Shown one piece after another: positions 1-4,608 of a DNA stretch of 7,379 nucleotides. The first letter of the stretch is position 1, and the number at the start of each line of letters is the position of its first letter. The notes under the pieces were generated by a model. It saw only the letters and a program-made list of their open reading frames with translations. It did no database searches and was not told the origin of the DNA. The DNA lies in the NCBI GenBank assembly GCA_016200025.1, contig JACQFO010000117.1, positions 1-7,379 of the forward strand, written 5' to 3'. A program made the translations under genes and the position numbers. This DNA is from Nitrososphaerota archaeon. Lineage in GTDB: Archaea > Thermoproteota > Nitrososphaeria > Nitrososphaerales > Gagatemarchaeaceae.

Positions 1-1187
1 AGGTGGCGGCGGAGGTGGGGATGATCAGAAGGAGGTACGCAGAAGAGATTGACAAAGGGGCGGGCGAGGGGTACCTGAGGGAGCTCTGCAGGACATACCC
101 TGTCGAGGAGGCGGCGATGAGGGAGGCCCTGAAGGAGGTCGTCGAGCAGCACTCAGCCAGGCTCCCCATCCCATCGGAGAGGACGGTCACCATAGAGAGG
201 TGGGACAGGTACGTAGTCGTGCAGGCGGCCTTCGGTCACAGGGTCAACCGCCTCCTTGCCAGGGTCCTGGGTCATCTGATATCGGAGAGGATCGGGCAGT
301 CGGTGGCCGTCCATCAGGACCCCTACAGGATAGTGATTGAAGCTGACGTGAAGCCCCAGGCAGTCCTCTCGGTCCTGGAGGAGCTGCACGGGCAGGACCT
401 AAGGGCGGCGACCGAGAAGGCAGTCGAGAGGAGCGGGATCTTCAAGCGGCGCCTGATCCACGCCGGGAAGAAGTGCGGCGCAATCACGAAGGAGGCGGAC
501 TATGCGAGCGTGTCCATCTCGGGCCTGATCGAGGCGCTGCGGGAGACCCCGGTCTACGAAGAGGCGATGAGCATGATCTTCCACGACGACCTGGACCTGG
601 AGGGCTCGGCCGACGCCCTGGAGAAGATGGCGACCGGGGCGGTGGAAGTGAAGATAGTTGACTACGAGGCGCTCACTCCCATAGCCAGGATAGGAGTGGA
701 GGAGATCAGCAGGAGGGGCGAGATAGTCTCCCCGGAGCGGCTCAGGGCCCTGTTGAAGCAGTCGACGAGGGCGCGGGTCAACGACACCTTCCTCGTCGCG
801 GTCTGCACCAACTGCTGGAACTTCCTGGAGCTGAAGCGCGTCGCGGACCTCGAAGGAGTCACGAAGTGCCGGGTCTGCGAGAAGGAGGCTCTGGGCCTGT
901 CCGCGGACTCCTACGAGAACGTGTTTTCCCTGGCGATGAAGGCCCGGAGCAGGACCGACCTGAGAGGGAAGAAGCTCGCCCAGGTGGAGGCGATAAGGAA
1001 GGCGGCCGCCCTGAGGAAGGAACACGGGCACGCCGCCGACATGCTGATCGCGGGAAGAGGGATACGACTGGCAGAAGCCTCGGCACTCGCTGCGAAGATG
1101 AGGAAGGAGGGCACCGACCTTGTGGAGCTGATAATAGAGGGGGAGAGGGAGGCGCTGAGGAGGCGCTACTTCTTCGCGGGTTCCTGA
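1..1187 (+). CDS. lhr: Lhr-family ATP-dependent helicase, C-terminal part (5' end outside window)
   Basis: The reading frame is open at the left edge, so the first in-frame GTG at position 3 is not a real start. About 394 residues are visible, all from the region after the two RecA domains, so no helicase motifs are seen. Recognition rests on the Lhr C-terminal region (numbered from position 3): a WDRYVVVQAAFGHRVNR segment at about 67-83, a DPYRIVIE strand at 106-113, and a zinc-ribbon-like pair of CxxC motifs (C268/C271 and C289/C292). After these comes a helical tail with a GRGIRLAEASALAAKMRKEG stretch and a terminal EREALRRRYFF. The downstream helicase at 4609 has the same order of elements and the same 17-residue gap between CxxC pairs, so the two are paralogues. 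Lhr enzymes are SF2 3'-5' translocases that unwind DNA or RNA:DNA and are linked to repair or RNA metabolism. The TGA stop lies 22 bp inside the convergent KITE gene. Family assignment is fairly sure; the Lhr subgroup is not. Confidence 0.85.
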   Translation, partial: VAAEVGMIRRRYAEEIDKGAGEGYLRELCRTYPVEEAAMREALKEVVEQHSARLPIPSERTVTIERWDRYVVVQAAFGHRVNRLLARVLGHLISERIGQSVAVHQDPYRIVIEADVKPQAVLSVLEELHGQDLRAATEKAVERSGIFKRRLIHAGKKCGAITKEADYASVSISGLIEALRETPVYEEAMSMIFHDDLDLEGSADALEKMATGAVEVKIVDYEALTPIARIGVEEISRRGEIVSPERLRALLKQSTRARVNDTFLVAVCTNCWNFLELKRVADLEGVTKCRVCEKEALGLSADSYENVFSLAMKARSRTDLRGKKLAQVEAIRKAAALRKEHGHAADMLIAGRGIRLAEASALAAKMRKEGTDLVELIIEGEREALRRRYFFAGS

Positions 1188-1723
1188 GCCCTGGACAAGA
1201 TCATGGTCATCAAGGTCTTCTCGTCGACCTCCGCCCTCGTCCGCCAGCCGACGTGGAGCATCGACCTGTCGTCCATCTCCAGGTATCCCCTTTTGATGTA
1301 GCGGTCGAGTGAGTACTCGACGCGCCATTTTGGGAACTTCTCCCTTAGGAAGTGCTCGACTTCTCTTCGGCCGACGCGCCCCTGCTTGGAGTTGATGAAA
1401 GCGATGGTGGCCGCCAGAACAGCGAGGTCGTCGATCCTTATTCCCGAGGTCTCGGCCTCGGAGATGGTCGGGGATTCTTTGAAGCGCAGGAGGAAACGAG
1501 AGGAGTCGTCGGTCCCGTCTGCTCCCTTCACCTCGAAGACCTCCAGGCCCAGGGCGGAGACGTCCTCGCTGAGGACCTCGACGATCTTGCGGAAGTCCCT
1601 GCCCAGGTATCTCTTCAGTTCCCAGCCCTTCACGCCGGGGTTGCGGCCCCGCTGGAGGACGAGGACCTGGAAGGCCTTCCTGACCTTCCTCTCAAGTAGC
1701 GCCCTGTCGGATGCTTCCATCAT
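1166..1723 (-). CDS. KITE-type tandem winged-helix protein, Nse3/MAGE-like (ScpB-like) subunit of the SMC complex
   Basis: A 185-aa protein, third gene of the SMC operon. Its ATG (1723-1721) overlaps the TGA of the kleisin gene as ATGA. A second ATG follows at once (MM), so the start could be 1720. I see no convincing Shine-Dalgarno, which fits translational coupling. Two winged-helix-like halves are visible: residues 10-80 (ERKVRKAFQVLV, then a strand FLLRF) and 97-165 (IDDLAVLAATIAFINSKQGR, a helix REVEHFLREKF, then RGYLEMDDRSMLHVGW). This size and layout fit KITE proteins (ScpB, MukE, Nse1/Nse3), which dimerise on the kleisin. The end, LHVGWRTRAEVDEKTLMTMI (156-175), resembles the MAGE/Nse3 end FLWGPRA followed by a Glu and a hydrophobic helix, and GYLEM matches MAGE YLEY. 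The KITE role is well supported by position and layout. The Nse3-specific link is inferred from motif likeness recalled from memory. The plain-ScpB alternative stays open. The 3' end overlaps the convergent helicase gene. Confidence 0.75.
   Translation of the reverse strand: MMEASDRALLERKVRKAFQVLVLQRGRNPGVKGWELKRYLGRDFRKIVEVLSEDVSALGLEVFEVKGADGTDDSSRFLLRFKESPTISEAETSGIRIDDLAVLAATIAFINSKQGRVGRREVEHFLREKFPKWRVEYSLDRYIKRGYLEMDDRSMLHVGWRTRAEVDEKTLMTMILSRAQEPAKK
1720..1723 (-). promoter_or_regulatory. ATGA start/stop overlap coupling kleisin and KITE translation
   Basis: On the minus strand the sequence reads GAAACATGATGG. The TGA (1722-1720) closes the kleisin gene inside the ATG (1723-1721) of the next gene, and a second in-frame ATG follows directly. 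No clear Shine-Dalgarno precedes it, so re-initiation by the terminating ribosome is the likely way the third gene is translated. This would tie the output of the two subunits together. Confidence 0.6.
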
Positions 1724-2478
1724 GTTTCGCCCGTTATCGAGATGGCAACGGACTTTGGCAGGCCCTTCGACTTTTCGGAGAGGGGGATGGTCCAGATCTT
1801 GCCGGTAAGAGGCTCTGTCTTGAGAGAGGCCCTGCCCTCGCTGATCAGGAAGGAGAGGAGGTAGGCTCTGAGGACCTTGGTCTCGAAGTCTTGCGACTCG
1901 ATGAACTTCCGATAGTCGATCCATTCCCCGCCGGACTTTTGGAGGAGCTCGTCGTGGAGGGCCACGAGCTTGTCTTCGAACTGGTCCTGGGTGAAGACGC
2001 CCAGGCTGACGAGCTCTGCGTAGTCCACCAGGCCGGGCCTCACGCCGTAGCTCCCGAACTCGTCCTTGAACCGCTCTGCCATCGGGGTCAGGTCCCGCCA
2101 ATAGACGAAGGCCTTCTCGAGCCCCCGCGGCGAGAGCTGGTCGACCTGCGCTACCGGGTGCCAGCTCTTGACGAAAGCCTCGGAGAGGGCCTCCTTGGGG
2201 AGGAGCTTGACCTTGAGTTGGATTAGGAGCGGGTCGATGTACAGGGACGACGCCCGGTGCTTCAGCCATTCGTCCTGGAGCTTGACGATCTGGGCGAGCT
2301 CGAGCAAGGCTTCAGAGTCGAGGAGGAGCTCGTCGAGGAACCTCCATTCTGGGAGGCGTTCCCTGAGGAGCCGGATCTTGTCCTTGATGTCGACGTCGAA
2401 CGGGTTGGCGCTAGAGTTCTCCACGTCGCGGCAGAGCTCGATGACCCTCAGTATGTCCTCGAGGCGCTTGGACTCCAT
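1720..2478 (-). CDS. Kleisin-like subunit (ScpA/Nse4-type) of an SMC complex
   Basis: A 252-aa protein beginning 1 nt after the SMC stop codon. In SMC complexes the kleisin bridges the two ATPase heads and carries the KITE dimer. Visible support: an N-terminal helical region with NPFDVDIKDKI at 25-35, which resembles the DPWDIDI segment of archaeal ScpA, followed by a helix DSEALLELAQIVKLQDEWLK (54-73), placed where ScpA has its head-neck helix. The middle (100-190) is variable. The C-terminal region (about 187-232: DYRKFIES, AYLLSFLISEGRASLKTEP, GKIWTIPL) resembles the kleisin winged helix, compared with ScpA-type FLALLELxxxGKVxLxQ followed by IxL. Its length matches ScpA (about 220-270 aa). 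Order SMC, kleisin, KITE supports the call. Overall similarity to any named family is weak and I cannot separate ScpA from Nse4 by eye. The last 20 residues after the winged helix look like a tail. Confidence 0.68.
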   Translation of the reverse strand: MESKRLEDILRVIELCRDVENSSANPFDVDIKDKIRLLRERLPEWRFLDELLLDSEALLELAQIVKLQDEWLKHRASSLYIDPLLIQLKVKLLPKEALSEAFVKSWHPVAQVDQLSPRGLEKAFVYWRDLTPMAERFKDEFGSYGVRPGLVDYAELVSLGVFTQDQFEDKLVALHDELLQKSGGEWIDYRKFIESQDFETKVLRAYLLSFLISEGRASLKTEPLTGKIWTIPLSEKSKGLPKSVAISITGET

Positions 2479-2479
2479 C

Positions 2480-4516
2480 CTACTTGAGCTCCCTTACCTC
2501 GGACGAGCCGTGCACCGCCTGGACTGTGATTACGTGGGCGCTCCTGTCGAAGACGGTGAGGATCGATGGCGTGATCACAAGATACTGCGAGGCCTCCCTC
2601 TGTTTCAGCTGGGAGAGTATCATCTTGAACATCGCCTCCCTGTTCTTGGGATCCATGTGGATGTCGAACTCGTCCATCGCCCTGAGGGGAGAGACTATCC
2701 TCCCTTGGAGGGAGAGAATGAAAGCCATCAAAGCCACGGAGCGCTCACCGCCGCTCTGGGTGAACGGGTCGAGGGTCGTGGGAGAGCCGCCGCGGAACCC
2801 GACGTAGAGGGCTATCCCGGCGTCCTCGATGTCGGCTCCCTCCTCGAACTTCACGAAGCCTGAGGCGTCTGCGGCGGAGAGGACTGTCTGGTAGGCCGGG
2901 TCAATCGAGCCGATCAGGTTGTCCATGGCTCCACGCCAGACCGCCTTCCTCGACTCCAGTTCCGCGAGCATCGCCTTCTTGTTGTCCTGGAGCTGTGCCA
3001 GTTTGACTTTCAGCTCCTCGATGCTGCCCGAATAGTCGTTGTAGATCTTCTCGGCGTCATCCGGGACGTCCTGCATCTTCTGGATGTGGGCGGAGACGAG
3101 CTTGAGTTCTTCCGAGACCTCGTAGGGCTGCCTCAGCGTCTCGATCCGCGGGCCGGCCCCGTCGAGCTCGGATGCGAGCTTTTCCAGCTCTGCGCCGTAC
3201 TCCCTGGCGCTCCTCTCCAGGTCCCTGAGGTCCGACTCGGTTACCTTGATGCGGTAGGTCAGGACCTCGGACTTCACCCTGAAGGAGATGTGGCTCTCCA
3301 TGGTCCTTGCGACCAGCTCCTCGTTTCTGCTGATCTCAGGCTGGAGGGAAGAGACCTCCCTGTCGAGCTCGCCCTTTCGCCTCCCGGCGTCCTCCTCGGA
3401 GGACGAAGCCTTGCCGGAGATGTAGTCAACCAGTTCCCGCAGGCGCTTCACGCTCTTCGCGGGACCGCCCGCAAGCAGTTCGTCGACTGTTTCAGAGAGA
3501 CCGCGCAGGTCCTCTTTGATGCTGGCGTAGGAGCTCCTCGCAGCCTCGTCCTTGGCCTTCTCGGCCTCGGCCCTCACCAGGGCGTAGTAGAGCTTCCTCA
3601 GCTCGACCTGCTTGTCGAGGAGGGTCTGGCGGGTCTGGTCTGCGTCACCTGCCACCTCCGTCTGCTGGGACTTCAGGTCGTCCAGGGCCCGGGACTTTGC
3701 CTTGATCTTCTCCTGGACCCCCTGCAGGGACTTCGACAGTTTGGACTCGGTGCTCCAGAGGAGTTCCTTCGCGAGGAGGTCCCTGTGCTCGACCAGCCGC
3801 CTCTTCTCCTGGTACCGGGCGTAGACCTGCTTCCAGTACTCGAGGGCCTGGTTCGCGTTGTCTATCAGCTGGTGAAGGGAGCTCTCCTCCCCGATGAGGC
3901 CTCCGAGCTCCTGCTCGGCGAGGAGGATCCTCTGTCGGTACTCGGAGAAGCCGACGGCCTCTTCGACCATTCTCAGGCGCTCCTGCGGGGTGACTGCGCC
4001 GAGCTCTTCGATCATCCCCTGGTGCATTATGATGAGCAGGTTGTCGGGGTTGATCCCGAACTCCTTCAGCAGGCGGACGACCTCGCTCTTGTCTATCTCC
4101 CTGTAGTCTGCCTCAAACCAGTAGGAGCCGTCCTTGCGGAGGTACCTGCTCAGCATGAACGTGTCGGACTTTGAGTAGGCGATGGGCCGCTTGCCGGCCT
4201 TGGCAGAGTTGTCGAAGACGAGTGAGACCCTGGCGATCTCCTTGCCCCGGCGGATCAGGTCGGAGAGCTTTCGGGAGCGCTCGGTGTAGGCCTGCCCGAA
4301 TGCCACGGAGATCGCGAGCAGCACCGACGACTTGCCTGCGCCGTTCGGCCCGACTATCAGGTTGAGGCCGTCCCGCAGGGGAATCCTCGCGTATTCGTAG
4401 CTCATGAAGTTCTCCAGGATTATCTCCTTGACCGTAGTAAGATGGACTGGCCTCTCCTTGGAGACCTCCTCCGTGCGCCTCGACAAGATTCCTGCCCGCG
4501 GGTGCGCGGGACGCAT
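2480..4516 (-). CDS. Short SMC-like ATPase with Smc5/Smc6-type head motifs
   Basis: A 678-aa SMC-superfamily ATPase, first gene of the operon. N-terminal head: VKEIILENFMSYEY at 29-42, Walker A GPNGAGKS (56-63), Q-loop HQG (Gln166), then PQERLRMVEEAVGFSEYRQR (177-196) entering the coiled coil. Long charged helices fill about 197-345 and 375-535. C-terminal head: TLDPFTQSGGERS (581-593) with the SGGER signature, Walker B RAMDEFD (612-618), D-loop HMDPKNRE, and QYLVITPS (644-651). All catalytic elements are present, so it should be an active ATPase. It is far shorter than canonical SMC (about 1,150-1,200 aa), with arms of roughly 150 residues each and no recognisable 150-residue hinge. QSGGERSV, the MDPKNRE after Walker B and the VITP in place of the switch His resemble Smc5/Smc6. 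The start could be ATG 4516 or TTG 4486; the first 27 residues precede conserved sequence. SMC-type ATPase is near certain; Smc5/6 affinity is likely but needs a tree. Rad50 and canonical SMC are less fitting alternatives. Confidence 0.88.
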   Translation of the reverse strand: MRPAHPRAGILSRRTEEVSKERPVHLTTVKEIILENFMSYEYARIPLRDGLNLIVGPNGAGKSSVLLAISVAFGQAYTERSRKLSDLIRRGKEIARVSLVFDNSAKAGKRPIAYSKSDTFMLSRYLRKDGSYWFEADYREIDKSEVVRLLKEFGINPDNLLIIMHQGMIEELGAVTPQERLRMVEEAVGFSEYRQRILLAEQELGGLIGEESSLHQLIDNANQALEYWKQVYARYQEKRRLVEHRDLLAKELLWSTESKLSKSLQGVQEKIKAKSRALDDLKSQQTEVAGDADQTRQTLLDKQVELRKLYYALVRAEAEKAKDEAARSSYASIKEDLRGLSETVDELLAGGPAKSVKRLRELVDYISGKASSSEEDAGRRKGELDREVSSLQPEISRNEELVARTMESHISFRVKSEVLTYRIKVTESDLRDLERSAREYGAELEKLASELDGAGPRIETLRQPYEVSEELKLVSAHIQKMQDVPDDAEKIYNDYSGSIEELKVKLAQLQDNKKAMLAELESRKAVWRGAMDNLIGSIDPAYQTVLSAADASGFVKFEEGADIEDAGIALYVGFRGGSPTTLDPFTQSGGERSVALMAFILSLQGRIVSPLRAMDEFDIHMDPKNREAMFKMILSQLKQREASQYLVITPSILTVFDRSAHVITVQAVHGSSEVRELK
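2489..2493 (-). promoter_or_regulatory. Shine-Dalgarno-like GGGAG for the kleisin gene
   Basis: The minus-strand sequence before the ATG at 2478 is GGGAGCTCAAGTAGG. The GGGAG lies inside the last codons of the SMC gene, 10 nt before the start. It supports the ATG at 2478 and independent ribosome loading on the second gene despite the 1-nt spacing. Confidence 0.45.
4495..4510 (-). promoter_or_regulatory. Perfect GC hairpin just after the SMC ATG
   Basis: CCCGCG and CGCGGG form a perfect 6-bp, all-GC inverted repeat around a 4-nt loop (CACC in the minus-strand RNA). It begins 3 nt after the annotated ATG. In the mRNA it would sit over the initiation region, either dampening translation from ATG 4516 or lying in the leader if translation starts at the in-frame TTG at 4486. 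A chance repeat in GC-rich DNA is possible. Confidence 0.35.
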
Positions 4517-4569
4517 TTAGAGGTTGCGCGCGAAATGGCCGCCCGGACACTTTCAGTGGACCGTCCCTT

Positions 4570-4583
4570 GAAAGCCCTTAAAT
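4570..4583 (+). promoter_or_regulatory. Archaeal BRE/TATA-like promoter for the second Lhr helicase
   Basis: GAAAG followed by CCC and TTAAAT resembles an archaeal BRE plus TATA box. The TATA centre is about 27 nt before A4607/G4608, where transcription would be expected to begin, and the TTG start codon is at 4609. This implies a leaderless or nearly leaderless transcript. It is the only AT-rich core in the 92-bp gap. Confidence 0.55.
4576..4583 (-). promoter_or_regulatory. Possible TATA box for the SMC operon (same core, opposite strand)
   Basis: Read on the minus strand, the same AT-rich core is ATTTAAGG. A start about 26 nt downstream would fall near 4554 and leave a leader of roughly 38 nt before ATG 4516. 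The upstream BRE match is weak on this strand, and no better TATA-like element is visible between here and the gene. Confidence 0.35.
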
Positions 4584-4608
4584 CGATGGTGAGCTTTTTG
4601 AAGCCCAG

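Noticed and set aside
399..1328. A 309-codon minus-strand open frame opposite the first helicase
   Set aside because: It has Arg/Pro/Gly/His-rich low-complexity composition, no domain, and lies antisense to a clear Lhr C-terminal region.
1724..2269. Upstream extension of the KITE frame to a start at 2269
   Set aside because: The extra 180 or so residues are Pro/Arg/Gly-rich and lie in another frame of the kleisin gene. The ATGA overlap at 1723 gives a better start.
3086..4174. A 362-codon plus-strand open frame opposite the SMC gene
   Set aside because: It is antisense to a gene with complete ATPase motifs, is rich in Leu, Gly, Pro and Val, and has no recognisable domain. It is an effect of GC-rich third positions.
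1166..4516. Wadjet (JetABCD) or MukBEF/MksBEF defence-type SMC system
   Set aside because: There is no JetD-like nuclease gene next to the operon, the ATPase is far too short for JetC or MukB, and its head motifs are closer to Smc5/6. The flanking genes are helicases of ordinary chromosomal type.
2480..4516. Rad50 as the identity of the ATPase
   Set aside because: No CxxC zinc hook is seen at the apex and no Mre11 gene is adjacent; a kleisin/KITE gene pair follows instead.
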